Counted from the stretch's first letter, positions 1-14,508 are shown. The stretch: 64,000 bases of DNA from Eriocheir sinensis (GCF_024679095.1 NW_026111283.1:434001-498000), one strand, 5' to 3'. A program made the numbers and translations. Notes: generated from the sequence alone by a model not told the origin.

Positions 1-40
<40 letters not shown>

Positions 41-65
41 TATATATTATATATATATATATATA
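1..65. repeat. (TA)n microsatellite with TTA interruptions
   Basis: Alternating TA runs through the window start, with several TATTATAT interruptions before the satellite begins. The left end is cut by the window edge, so the full length is unknown. Confidence 0.95.
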
Positions 66-522
66 TCTATTTCAATACAAATTTACCTTATTGTATGTGC
101 ATTTTGTATATTTATTTTAATACAAATTCAAATATTTTATGTGTATTTTGGTATATATAATTTTATAAAAATGCGTTATTTTATAGGTATTTTGCATCTT
201 AGTTTTCATACAAATGTACATTATTTTATTAATATTCTGTGTATATATTTTGATACGATTTTATATTATACTATTTGTGTTTTGTATATATATTTTTATA
301 CATATTTTCATTATTTAATGTGTATTTTTATATATATATATTTTATACAAATTAACGTTATTTTAAGTGTATTTGTTTATATAATTTCATTCAAATTTAC
401 ATTATTTTAAGTGTATTTTGTATATGTATTTTATTACAAATTTACCTAATTTTATGTGTATTTTGTATATTTATTTTCATACAAATTTAAATTATTTTTG
501 TGTTTTTTTGTATATACATATA
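66..522 (+). repeat. 45-bp AT satellite, T-rich strand on top
   Basis: About ten tandem monomers. Each carries ATACAAATTTAC followed by ATTATTTTATGTGTATTTTG. The GCGTTATTTTATAGGTATTTTGC marker variant begins near 172 and is followed by the ATATTCTGTGTATATATTTTGATACG variant, the same neighbour order as in other blocks. The block ends at a strand switch near 505-525. Confidence 0.9.
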
Positions 523-1762
523 GAGTAAATTTCTTTGAAAATATATATTCAAAATACATATAAAATTATGTAAATAAGTATAAAAATATATATATCAAAT
601 ACACCTAAAATAATGAAAATTCGTATCAAAATAAATAAACAAAATTCCGATAAAAGAACGTATATTTGTAGGAAAATAAATATACAAAATACACATAAAA
701 TTACGAAAATTTGAATAAAAATATATACTAAAATACACAAAATTAATTTCGATTTGTATGAAAATAGATATATTTAATACACATATAATTAGTTAAATTT
801 GCATTTAAATACATGTACAAAATACACATAAAATAATGTAAATTTGTATGAAATGAAAACAAATTCACATAAAATAACGTTCATTTGTATGAAATATATA
901 TACAAAATATACATAGAATAATGTAAAATCGTATCAAAATAAATACACAATATCAATAAAATAATGTAAATTTGTATGAAAATAAAGATGCAAAATACTC
1001 ATAAAATAAAGCATTTTTTTATGAAAATACATATACAAAAATACACATAGAATAATTAAATTTGTATTATTTTATATGTACATATATGAAAATATATATA
1101 CAAAATACACATTAAATAATGTAAATACATAGAAAAATATATATACAAAATACATAAAATAATGTAAATTCGTATCAAAATAAATAAACAAAATTTCCTC
1201 TAAAAGAATGTATATTTGTAGGAAAATATATATACAAAATACAAATAAAATAACAAAAATTTGTATAAAAATATATACAAAAATACACAAAAATAATTTA
1301 AATTTGTTTGAAAATAGATATGCAAAATACACATGAAATTAGGCAATTTTTTATTGAAATACATATACAAAATACACATAAAATAATGTAAATTTGTATG
1401 AAACTATATAAACAAATACACATAAGATAACGTAAATTTCCATAAAATATATGTACAAAATATACATTAAATAATGTAAATATGTCTAAAAATATGTATA
1501 CAAAATACACAGAATAACGTAAAATCGTATCAAAATAAATAAACAGACTATCAATAAAATAATGTAAATTTGTATGAAAATAAAGATGCAAAATACCCAT
1601 ATAATAACGCATATTTGTTTAAAAATATATATACAAAAATACACATAAAATAATTAAATTTGTATCAAAATAAATATACAAAAGGCATATACAATAAAGA
1701 AAACTTATATTGAAATAGATATGAAATACACAAAATACATATAAATAATGTAAATTTGTATC
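523..1762 (-). repeat. 45-bp AT satellite, inverted block
   Basis: The top strand now reads the complement (ATACAAAATACACATAAAATAATG). Positions 523-850 contain rarer variants (TCAAATACACCTAAAATAATG, AAATTCCGATAAAAGAACG). These recur inverted at 2057-2395 and directly at 36380-36690. Confidence 0.9.
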
Positions 1763-2056
<294 letters not shown>

Positions 2057-2395
2057 AAAATTTACATTATTTTATGTGTATTTTGTACATGTATTTAAAT
2101 ACAAATTTAACTAATTATATGTGTATTTTGTATATCTATTTTCATACAAATAGAAATATAATTTAATATTTTTTATGTATATATTTTTTTCAAATTTTCG
2201 TAATTTTATGTGTATTTTGTATATTTATTTTCCTACAAATATACGTTCTTTTATCGGAATTTTGTTTATTTATTTTGATACGAATTTTCATTTTTTTAGG
2301 TGTATTTGATATATATATTTTTATACTTATTTACATAATTTTATATGTATTTTGAATATATATTTTAATAGAAATTTACTCTATATGTATATTCC
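2057..2395 (+). repeat. Satellite block, inverted copy of 505-850
   Basis: Read in reverse complement this block follows 505-850 monomer by monomer: GTACATGTATTTAAATAC, AACTAATTATATGTG, ACGTTCTTTTATCGGAATTT, TAGGTGTATTTGATATATA, TTTACTCTATATG. It ends in an A-run at about 2396-2410. Confidence 0.85.
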
Positions 2396-2912
2396 AAAAA
2401 AAAAAAAAATAATTTAAATTTGTATGAAAATAAATATACAAAATACACATAAAATTAGGTAAATTTGTATTTAAATACATATACAAAATACACTTAAAAT
2501 AATGTAAATTTGAATGAAATTATATAAACAAATACACTTAAAATAACGTTAATTTGTATAAAATATATATAAAAAATACACATTAAATAATGAAAATATG
2601 TATAAAAAATATATACAAAACACAAATAGTATAATATAAAATCGTATCAAAATATATACACAGAATATTAATAAAATAATGTACATTTGTATGAAAACTA
2701 AGATGCAAAATACCTATAAAATAACGCATTTTTTATAAAATTATATATACCAAAATACACATAAAATATTTGAATTTGTATTAAAATAAATATACAAAAT
2801 GCACATACAATAAGGTAAATTTGTATTGAAATAGATATGCAAAATACATATAAAACAATGTAAATTTGTTTCAAAATATATATACGAATACACATAAAAT
2901 AACGTAGATTTC

Positions 2913-2917
<5 letters not shown>
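2396..2917 (-). repeat. 45-bp AT satellite, inverted block
   Basis: Begins with an A13 homopolymer at a strand switch, then about eleven inverted monomers. It includes the CCTATAAAATAACGCA marker near 2710-2730. The block runs directly into a TA expansion inside the TTCTATAAATATATATA monomer. Confidence 0.9.

Positions 2918-2995
<78 letters not shown>
2918..2995. repeat. (TA)n expansion inside a monomer
   Basis: A pure TA run of about 78 bp. It is flanked by TTTCTATAAA on the left and CAAAATACAAATAAAATTAAG on the right, which are the two halves of one monomer variant seen intact elsewhere (for example 7090-7130). This shows in situ expansion of the monomer's own TATATA. Confidence 0.95.
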
Positions 2996-2998
<3 letters not shown>

Positions 2999-4370
2999 AA
3001 ATACAAATAAAATTAAGTAAATACGAATCAAAAATGTATACAAAATACACATAAAATAATGTAAATTCGTATAAATATAAATAAACAAAATACCAATAAG
3101 AGAATGTGTATTTGTATAAATATAAATATACAAAATGCACATAAAATAACGTAAATTTGTATAAAACTATATACAAAAATACACAGAAGTAATTAAATTT
3201 GTATGAAAATAGATATACAAAATACACACAAAATAAGCTAAATTTGAATTGAAATATATATACAAAATACATAAAATAAAGTAAATTCGTTTCAAAATAT
3301 TTTTAACAAATACACATATAATAACGTAAATTTGTAAAAAAAATATATAAACAAAATACACATTAAGTAATGTAAATACGTATAAAAAAAATATTTACAA
3401 AATACACAAATAATCAAGTCATTCGTATCAAAATAAATATACAAAAATCTAAATAAATAATGTAAATTTGTATGAGAAAACATATACAGAATACACATAA
3501 AATAACGTTTTAAGTTTCTATAAAAATATATGTACAAAAATGCACATAAAATTAGTTTGCATAAAAAAATATATACAAAACACACATTAGATAATGTAAA
3601 TGAGTATAAAAATATGTATACAAAATACCTATGAAATAATCTAAATTCGTATCGAGTTAAATTAAGAAAATAACAATAAAATAATGTAATTTTGGATGAA
3701 AATATATATAGAAAACACACATAAAATAACCTAAATACAAATACAAATATACACATTAAATAATTTAAAATTGAATGAAATAAATATACAAAATAAACAT
3801 AAAATAAGGTAAATTTGTAATAAAATATATGTAAGAATACACATGAAATAATATAAATTTGTATGAAAATATATATACAAATACACATAAAATAACATAA
3901 ATTTGTATAAAATTTGTTTCAAAATATATACGAATACACACAATAAAATAACGTAAATTTTTATGAAAATGTATATATAAAATACACATAAAATAATTTA
4001 AATACGTAGAAAAATATATATACAAAATACACATAAAATAATGTAAATTCGTAAAAAATTAAATACACAAAATTCCAATAAAAGAATGTATATTTGTAAG
4101 AAAATATATATACAAAAACAAATAAAATAACTAAAATTTGTATAAAAATATATACAAAAATACACAAAAATTATTTAAATTTGTTTGAAAATAGATATGC
4201 AAAATACACATAAAGTTAGGCAAATTTGTATTGAAATACATATACAAAACTCACATAAAATAATGTAAATTTGTATGAAAATATATAAACAAATACATAA
4301 AATAACGTAAATTTGGATCAAAATATATACAAAATATACATTAAATATTTAAATATGTATAAAAATATAT
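2996..4370 (-). repeat. 45-bp AT satellite, inverted block
   Basis: About thirty inverted monomers. The variants include CCAATAAGAGAATGTG, GTATGAGAAAACATATACAG and CCTAAATACAAATACAAATATACAC, the last near 3730. The same variant series appears at 11580-12110, 23990-24246 and 40580-41090. Confidence 0.9.
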
Positions 4371-5872
4371 TATATTATATATATTTTTATTGATATTTGC
4401 GTTAATTATGTGTATTTTGTATATGTTTTCTCATAGAAATTTACATTATTTTATTGGTATTTTGTCTATTTATTTTGATACGAATTACATGATTATTTCT
4501 GTATTTTGTACATTTTTTTTATACGTATTTACATTATTTAATGTGTATTTTGTTTATATATTTTTATACAAATTTACCTTATTATATGTGTATTTGTATA
4601 AGTGTATAAGTATTTTGATACAAATTTACATTATTTTATGTATTTTGTATATATATATCAATTCAAATTTAGCTTATTTTATGAGTATTTTGTATATCTA
4701 TTTATTTTAATACAAAATCAAATATTTTATGTTTTTTCGTATATATATTTTTATAAAAAATGCGTTATTTTATGGGTATTTTGAATCTTAATTTTCATAC
4801 AAATTTACATTATTTTATTAATATTTTCTGTATTTATTTTGATACGATTTTACATTATTTTATTTGTGTTTTGTATATATTTTTTTATACATAATTACAT
4901 TATTTAATGTGTTTTTTGTATATATATTTGATACATATTTACGTTATTTTAAGTTATTTTATGTGTATTTGTTTTTATATTTTGACACATATTTACAATA
5001 TTTTATGAGTATTTTGTATATATATTTCAAAAGAAATTTACCTAGTTTTATGTGTATTTTGAATATCTATTTTCATACAAACTCAAACTATTATTAAGTA
5101 TTTTTGTATATACATTTCAATTCAAATTTAGTTAATTTTATCTGTATTTTGTATATCTATTTTCATACGAATTTAATTACTTCTGTGTATTTTTTTTTAG
5201 TTTTATACAAATTTACGTTATTTTATGTGTATTTTGTATATTTATATTTATACAAATACACATTCTTTTATTGGTATTTTGTTTATTTATTTTGATACGA
5301 ATCTACATTATTTTATGTGTATTTTGTATACATTTTCTTATACGTATTTACTTCATTTTATGTGTATTTTGTATATATATTTTATAAATCTATTTTATTT
5401 ATGTGTATTCGTATATATATTTTGAAACAAATTTACATTGTTTTATATGTATTTTGCATATATATTTCAATACAGATTTACCTTATTGTATGTGTATTTT
5501 GTATATTTATTTTAATACAAGTTAATTTTTTCATGTGTATTTTGGTATATATATTTTTTTTTAAAAATGCGTTATTTAATGGGTATTTTGCATCTTTATT
5601 TTCATACAAATTTACTTTGTTTTATTAATATTCTGTGTATTTATTTTGATACGATTTTACATTATTCTATTTGTGTTTTGTATATATTTTTTTATACATA
5701 TTTACATTATTTAATGTGTATTTTGTATATTTTAAAACAAATTTACGTTATTTTATGCGCATCTGTTAAGATATTTTGATACAAATTTACATTATTTTAT
5801 GTATTTTGTATATATATTTCAATACAAATTTAGTTTATTTTATGTATATTTTGTATATCTATTTTCATTCCT
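4371..5872 (+). repeat. 45-bp AT satellite with clear HOR, T-rich strand on top
   Basis: The marker variant GCGTTATTT(T/A)ATGGGTATTTTG occurs at 4762 and again at 5569, a spacing of about 807 bp or roughly 18 monomers. Monomers from about 5104 follow the same order as 24249-25025 and 27130-27921. The block ends at the duplicated strand switch near 5873. Confidence 0.88.
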
Positions 5873-7502
5873 ATCAAAATTTGTATGAGAAAACATATAC
5901 AAATACACATAAATTAACGCAAATTTCAAAAAAAATATATGTCCAAAAATGCACATAAAATAAAGTAAATTTGCATAAAAATATATATACAAAACACACA
6001 TTAAATAATGTAAATGCGTACATAAAATAACCTAAACTTGTATTAAACTATATACAAAAATACACAAAAATATTTAAAATTTGTATGAAAAGAAATATAC
6101 AAAATACACATAAAATTAGGTAAATTTGTAATGAAATACATATACAAAATACACATAGAATAATGTAAATTTGAATGAAAATATATAAACAAATACACTT
6201 AAAATAACGTAAATTTGTAAAAAATATATATGCAAGATAGACATTAAATAATTTAAATGTGTATAAAAAAATATATACAAAAAAGAAATAGAATAATGTA
6301 AAATTCTATCAATATAAATACACAGAATATCAATAAAATAATGTAAATTTGTAAGAAAAGAAAGATGCAAAATTCCCATAAAATAGCGCATTTTTTATAA
6401 AAATATATATACCAAAATACACATAAAATATTTAAATTTGTATTGAAATAAATATACAAAATGCATATACAGTAAGGTAAATATGTATTGAAAGAGATAT
6501 TAAAAAATACATATAAAACAAAGTAAATTTGTTTCAAAATGTATATACGAATACACATAAAATAACGTAGATTTCTATAGAAATATATATACAAAATACA
6601 CATGAAATTATGTAAATACGTATAAAAATATATATATACAAAATACATATCTAGGTAAATTCGTGTCAAAATATTTAAACAAAATATCATGAGAAGAATG
6701 TGTATTTGTATGAAAATAAATAAAAGATAATAAATTTGTATGAAATATATATGCAAGATACACATTAAATAATGTAAATATGTATAAAAAAATATATACA
6801 AAAAACAAATAGAATAATGTGAAATCGTATCAAAATAAATATACCGAATATTAATAAAATAATGTAAATTTGTATGAAAATAAAGTTGCAAAATTCCCAT
6901 CAAATAGCGCATTTCTTATAAAAATATATATACCAAAATACACATAAAATATTTAAATTTGTATTGAAATAAATATACAAAATGCACATACAATAAGGTA
7001 AACTTGTATTGAAAGAGATATGCTAAAATACATATAAAACAATGTAAATTTGTTTCAAAATATATATACGAATACACATAAAATAACGTAGATTTCTATA
7101 AAAATATATATACAAAATACACATAAAATTAAGTAAATACGTATAAAAATAGATATACAAAATACACATAGAATAATGTAAAATTGTTTAAAAAAAAATA
7201 AACAGAATATAAATAAAATAATGTAAATTTGTATGAAAATAAAAATGGAAAATACCCATAAAATAAAGCATATTTTTATAAAAATACATATACAAAAATA
7301 CACATAGCATAATTAAATTTGTATTAAAATTAATATACAAAATGCATATACAATAAGGTAAATTTGTATTGAAAAAATATGCAAAATACACATAAAACAG
7401 TGTAAATTTATTTCAAAATCTATATTCGAATACTCATAAATCAACGTAGATTTCTATAGAAATATATATACAAAATACACATCAAATGATGTAAACACGT
7501 AT

Positions 7503-7505
<3 letters not shown>
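5873..7505 (-). repeat. 45-bp AT satellite, inverted block with ~520-bp HOR
   Basis: The inverted marker (CCCATAAAATAGCGCA / CCCATCAAATAGCGCA) lies at 6386 and 6907, a spacing of 521 bp. The same spacing recurs at 10087/10609, 18981/19507 and 25575/26089. Confidence 0.88.

Positions 7506-7563
<58 letters not shown>
7506..7563. repeat. (TA)n expansion inside a monomer
   Basis: A pure TA run of about 58 bp between CACGTATAAA and AAAATACACATTAAATAATG. The unexpanded equivalent is at about 20096-20130, where only a short TATATATA is present. Confidence 0.95.
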
Positions 7564-7569
<6 letters not shown>

Positions 7570-8459
7570 CACATTAAATAATGTAAATTCGCGTCAAAAT
7601 AAATAAACAAAATATCAATAAAAGAATGTGTGTTTGTTTGAAAATAGATATACAATATACACATAAAATCATCTAAATTTGTATAAAACTATATACAAAA
7701 ATACACAAAAATAACTTTAAATTGTATGAAAATAAATATACAAAATACACATAAAATTAGGTAAATTTGTATTGAAATACATTTACATAATACACATAAA
7801 ATAATGTAAATTTGAATGAAAATATATAAACAAATACACTTAAAATAACGTAAATTTGTATAAAATATATATAAAAAATACACATTAAATAATGTAAATA
7901 TGTATAAAAAAATATATACAAAACACAAATAGAATAATATAAAATCGTATCAAAATAAATACACAGAATATTAATAAAATAATGTAAATTTGTATGAAAA
8001 TTAAGATGCAAAATACCCATAAAATAACGCATTTTTAAAAAAAAATATTTATACCAAGACACACATAAAATATTTGAATTTGTATTAAAATAAATATACA
8101 AAATGCACATACAATAAGGTAAATTTGTATTGAAATAGATATGCAAAATACATAAAAAACCATGTACATTTTTTTAAAAATATATGCGAATACACATAAA
8201 ATAACGTAGATTTCTATGAAAATAAATATACAAAATACACATAAAATGAAGTAAATACGTGTAAAAAAAGGTATACAAAATACACATAAAATAATGTAAA
8301 CTCGTATCAAAATAAATAAACAAAATACTAATAAAAGAATGTGTATTGTATAAATATAAATATACAAAATACAAATAAAATAACGTAAACTTATATAAAA
8401 CTATATGCAAAAATACACAAAAGTAATTAAATTTGTGTGAAAAAAGATATACAAAATAC
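7564..8459 (-). repeat. 45-bp AT satellite, inverted block
   Basis: About twenty inverted monomers, ending with GTGTGAAAAAAGATATAC and the quasi-palindrome at 8447-8476. Positions 7690-8459 are closely paralleled by 20240-21168. Confidence 0.9.
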
Positions 8460-8476
8460 ATGTGTATTTTGTATAT
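8447..8476. repeat. Quasi-palindrome at strand switch
   Basis: Perfect 13-bp arms (ATATACAAAATAC / GTATTTTGTATAT) flank a 4-nt centre, ATGT. The satellite is inverted to the left and direct to the right. Near-identical junctions lie at about 21168 and 59088, with decayed versions near 36130 and 55040. Confidence 0.9.
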
Positions 8477-9134
8477 TTATTTTCATACAAATTGAAATTA
8501 TTTTTGTTTATTTTTTTATATATTTTCATACAAATTTTCGTTATTTTATGTGTATTTTGTATATTTATTTTTTCTACAAATATACGTTCTTTTATCTGAA
8601 TTTTGTTTATTGAATTTGAAACGAATTTACCTTATTTTGTATATCTATTTTCATACAAATTAAAATACTTCTGTATATTTTTGTATATAGTTTTATATAA
8701 ATTTACGTTATTTTATGTGTATTTTGTATATTTATATTTATACAAATACACATTCTTTTATTGGTATTTTGTATATTTATTTTGATACGAATTTACATTA
8801 TTTTATGGCCATTTTGTATACATTTTCTTATACGTATTTACTTCATTTTATGTGTATTTTGTATATATATTTTTATAGAAATCTACGTTATTTTATGTGT
8901 ATTCGTATATATATTTTGAAACAAATTTACATTGTTTTATATGTATTTTGCATATCTATTTCAATACAAATTTACCTTATTGTATGTGTTTTTTATATAT
9001 TTATTTTAATTCAAATTTAATTTTTTTATGTGTATTTTGGTATATATATTTTTATAAAAAAAAAAAAAAATGCGTTATTTTATGGGTATTTTGCCTCTTT
9101 ATTTTCATACAAATTTACATTTTTTTATTAATAT
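8464..9134 (+). repeat. 45-bp AT satellite, T-rich strand on top
   Basis: About fifteen monomers in the order shared with 21173-21830 and 59089-59740. That order starts with ATTGAAATTATTTTTGTTTA and includes ACGTTCTTTTATCTGAATTT. An A-run at 9057-9069 precedes the TGCGTTATTTTATGGG marker. Confidence 0.9.
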
Positions 9135-12100
9135 TCAAAATACACATAAAATGAAGTAAATACGTATAAAAAAATGAATACAAAATATATATAAAATCGT
9201 ATCAAAATAAATAAACAAAATACCAGTAAAAGAATGTGTATTTGTATAAATATATATATACAAAATACACATAAAATATCTTAAATTTGTATAAAACAAT
9301 ATACAAAAATACACAGAAGTAATTAAATTTGTATGAAAATATATATACAAAATACAGCTAAAATAAGCTAAATTTGAATTGAAATGTGCATACAAAATAC
9401 ATAAAATAATGTAAATCTGTTTCAAAATATTTATACAAATACATATAATAACGTAGATTTGTTTAAAAATATATAAACAAAATACACATTAAGTAATGTA
9501 AATACGTATAAAAAATATGTACAAAATACACATATAATCATGTAATTCGTATCAAAATAAATAAACAAAATAGCAATAAAATAATGTAAATTTGTATGAG
9601 AAAACATATACAAATAACGCAAATTTCTATAAAAATATATGTACAAAAATGCACATAAAATAAAGTAAATTTGCAAAAATATATATATACAAAACACACA
9701 CTAAATAATGTAAATGCGTACATAAAATAACCTTAATTTGTATAAAACTATATAAAAAAATATACAAAAATAATTTGAATTTGTTTGAAAAGAAATATAC
9801 AAAATACACATAAAATTAGGTAAATTTGTATTGAAATACATATATAAAATACATATCAAATAATGTAAATTTGAATGAAAATATATAAGCAAATACACTT
9901 AAAATAACGTAAATTTGTATAAAATATATATGCAAGATACACATTAAATAATGTAAATGTGTATAAAAAATATATATACAAAAAACAAATAGAATAATGT
10001 AAAATCGTATCAAAATAAATACACAGAATATCAATAAAATAATGTAAATTTGCATGAAAATAAAGATGCAAAATTCCCAAAAATTATCGCATTTTTTATA
10101 AAAATATATTTACCAATATACACATAAAATATTTAAATTTGTAATAAAATAAATATACAAAATGCATATACAGTAAGGTAAATTTGTATTGAAAGAGATA
10201 TTCAAAAATACATATAAAACAATGTAAATTTGTTTCAAAATAATATACGAATACACATAAAATAAAGTAGATTTCTATAGAAATATATATACAAAATACA
10301 TATGAAATTATGTAAATACGTATAAAAATATATATACAAAATACATATCAAATAATGTAAATTCGTGTCAAAATAAATAAGCAAAATATCATGAAAAGAA
10401 TGTGCATTTGTATGAAAATAGATAATAGATAATAAATTTGTATAAAATATATATGCAAGATACACATTAAATAATGTAAATATGTATAAAAAAGTATATA
10501 CAAAAAACAAATAGAATAATGTAACATCGTATCAAAATAAATACACCGAATATTAATAAAATAATGTAAATTTGTATGAAAATAAAGATGCAAAATTCCC
10601 ATAAAATAGCGCATTTCTTATAAAAATATATATACCAAAATACACATAAGATATTTAAATTTGCATTGAAATAAATATATAAAATGTACATACAATAAGG
10701 TAAATTTGTATTGAAAGAGATATGCAAAAATATATATAAAACAATGTAAATTTGTTTCAAAATATATATGCGAATACAAATAAAAAAACGTAGATTTCTA
10801 TAAAAATATATATACAAAATACACATAAAATTAAGTAAATACGTATAAAAAAATGTATACAAAATACACATAAAATAATGTAAACTCGAATTAAAATAAA
10901 TAAACAAAATACCAAAAAAAGAATGTGCATTTGGATAAATATAAATATACAAAATACACATACAAAATAAACATAAATAAGGTAGATTTGTAATAAAATA
11001 TATGTACAAAATACACATACAATAATGTAAATTTATATGAAAATATATATACAAATACACATAAAATATCATGAATTTGTATAAAAATATATATTCAAAA
11101 TAAATATTAAATAATGTAAGAGCGTATAAAAATATATATACAAAGTACATATAAAATGAAAATTAAGATGCAAAATACCTATAAAATAACGCATTTTTTA
11201 AAAACTTATTGATACCAAAATACACATAAAATATTTGATCTTGTATTAATATAAATATACAAAATGCACATACAATAAGGTAAATTTGTATTGAAATATA
11301 TATGCAAAATACATATAAAATAATGTAAATTTGTTTCAAAATATATATACGAATACACATAAAATAACGTAGATTTCTATAAAAATACATATACAAAATA
11401 CACATAAAATTAAGTAAATACGTATAAAAAAATGTATACAAAATACACATAAAATAATGTAAATTCGTATAAATGTAAATAAACAATATACCAATAAAAG
11501 AATGTGTATTTGTATAAATATAAATATACAAAATGCACATAAAATAACGTAAATTTATATAAAACTATATACATAAAATAACGCAAATTTCTATAAAAAT
11601 ATATGTACAAAAATGAACATTAGATAAATTTGCATAAAAATATATATACAAAACACACATTAGATAATGTAAATGAGTATAAAAATATGTATACAAAATA
11701 CCTATGAAATAATCTATATTCGTATCGAATTAAATTAAGAAATACCAATAAAATAATGTAATTTTGGATGAAAATATATATACAAAATACACATAAAATA
11801 ACCTAAATACAAATACAAATATACACATAAAATAATTTAAAATTCAATGAAATAAATATACAAAATAAACATAAAATAAGGTAAATTTGTAATGAAATAT
11901 ATGAAAAAATACACATAAAATAATATAAATTTGTATGAAAATATAGTATATACAAATACACATTAAATAACATGAATTTGTATAAAATTTGTATCAAAAT
12001 ATATACTTATACACACAATAAAATAACGTAATTTTTTTATGAAAATGTATATACAAAATACACATAAAATAATTTAAATACGTAGAAAAATATATATACA

Positions 12101-13868
12101 AAAAACACATAAAATAATGTATATATGTATGTAAATATATAAACAAATACACATACAATAATGTAAATTTGGATAAAATATATATACAAAATGAACATTA
12201 AATAATGTAAGTATATATATAAAAAAATATATACAAAAAACACATAGAATAATGTGAAATCGTATCAAAATAAATAAAGTGAATATCAATAAAATAATGT
12301 AAATTTGTATGAAAATAAAGATGCTAAATATCCATATAATAACGCATATTTGCATAAAAATATATATACAAAAATACATATAAAATAATTAAATTTGTAT
12401 TAAAATAAATATACAAAATGCACGTACAATAAAGTAAATTTGTATTGAAATAGATATGCAAAATAAACATTAATAATGTAAATTTGTATCAAAATATATA
12501 TACGAATACTCATAAAATAGAGTAAATTTCTATGAAAATATACATACAAAATAGATATACAAAATACACATATAACTCGTTAAATTTGTATTTAAATACA
12601 TGTACAAAAAACACATAAAATAATGTAGATTTGTATGAAATGAAAACAAATACATTTTATATAAAATATATATACAAAATACAAATATAATAATGTAAAA
12701 TCATATCAAAATAAATACACAGAATATCAATAAAATAATGTAAATTTGTATGAAAATAAAGATGGAAAATACCCATAAAATAAAGCATATTTTTATAAAA
12801 ATACATATACAAAAATACACATAGATTAATCAAATTTGTATTAAAATTAATATACAAAATGCACATACAATAAGGTAAATTTGTATTTAAAAAATATGCA
12901 AAATACACATAAAACAATGTAAATTTTTTTCATAATATATATACGAATACACATAAAATAACGCAGATTTCTATAGAAATATATATACAAAATACACTTG
13001 AAATAATGTAAATACGTATAAAAATAGATATACAAAATACACATTAAATAATGTTAATTCGTGTCAAAATAAATAAACAAAATATCATGAATAGAATGTT
13101 TATTTGTATGAAAATAGATATACAAAATACACATAAAATAACCTAAATTTGTATAAAACTATAAACAAAAATACACAAAAATAATTTAAACTTGTATGAA
13201 AATAAATATACAAAAAACATATAAGATTAGGTAAATTTGTATTGAAATACATATACAAAATACACATAAAATAATGTAAATTTGAATGAAAATATATAAA
13301 CATATATACTTAAAATAACGTAAATTTGTATCAAATATATATACAAAAAACACATTAAATAATGTAAATATGTATAAAAAAATATATACAAAACACAAAT
13401 AAAATAATGTAAAATCGTATCAAAATAAATACAGAAAATATTAATAAAATAATGTAAATTTGTATGAAAATTAAGATGCAAAATACCCATAAAATAACGC
13501 ATTTTTTATAAAAAATATATATACGAAATAACATAAAATATTTGATTTTGAATTAAAATAAATAGATATACAAAATACACATAAAATAAGCTAAATTTGA
13601 ATTGAGATATATATACAAAATACATAAAATAATGTAAATTTGTATCAAAATACTTATAGAAATACACATATAATAACGTAAATTTGTATAAAAATATATA
13701 AACGAAATACACATTAAATAATGTAAATACGTATAAAAAAAAGGTACAAAATACACAAATAATCATGTAATTCGTATAAAAATAAATAGACAAAATACCA
13801 ATAAAATAATGTAAATTTCTATGAGAAAACATATACAAAATACACATAAATAACGCAAATATCAATAA
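9135..13868 (-). repeat. Longest uninterrupted inverted satellite block (~4.7 kb)
   Basis: About a hundred inverted monomers without a TA expansion or strand switch. The marker occurs at 10087, 10609, about 11190, about 12784 and about 13499, so spacing varies (522, about 580, about 715) and HOR units have been lost or gained. Positions 11580-12110 hold the CCTAAATACAAATACAAATAT series. Confidence 0.9.
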
Positions 13869-13996
13869 AAAAATATATAATATAATATATTTTTATACAT
13901 ATTTAAAATATTTAATGTATATTTTGTATATATATTTTATCCAAATTTACGTTATTTTATATGTATTTGTTTATATATTTTCATACAAATTTACAT
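13869..13996 (+). repeat. Short direct satellite block
   Basis: Three monomers in T-rich orientation. They follow ATATATAATATAATATATTT and include TTAAAATATTTAATGTATAT and TATTTTATCCAAATTTACG. The same junction and monomers occur at 29638-29745, in decayed form at 42837-42950, and inverted at 4330-4410. Confidence 0.85.
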
Positions 13997-14508
13997 AAAA
14001 TAACGTAGATTTCTATAAAAATATATATACAAAATACACATAAAATGAAGTAAATACGTATAAAAAAATGTATATAAAATACTCATAAAATAATGTAAAT
14101 TCGTATCAAAATAAATAAACAAAATACCAATAAAAGAATGTGTATTTGTATAAATATAAATATACAAAATACACATAAAATAACGTAGATTTATATAAAA
14201 CTATATACAAAAATACACAGAAGTAATTAAATTTGTATGAAAATATATACAAAATACACACAAAATAAGCTAAATTTAAATTGAAATATATATACAAAAT
14301 ACATGAAATAAAGAAAATCTGTATCAAAATATTTATAGAAATACACATATAATAACGTAAATTTGTAAGAAAATATCTAAACAAAATACACATTAAATAA
14401 TGTAAATACGTATAAAAAAATATGTACAAAATACACATATAATCATGTAATTCGTATCAAAATAAATAAACAAAATACCAATAAAATAATATAAATTTGT
14501 ATGAGTAA
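13997..14508 (-). repeat. 45-bp AT satellite, inverted block
   Basis: About eleven inverted monomers, closely matching 50200-50703. The block ends at the GTATGAGTAAACGTGTATG junction near 14508. Confidence 0.9.

Noticed and set aside
4371..5872. CRISPR-like pattern of regularly spaced repeats
   Set aside because: The 'spacers' are part of the same monomer and conserved between units. The A+T content, LINEs and strand switches are eukaryotic satellite features.
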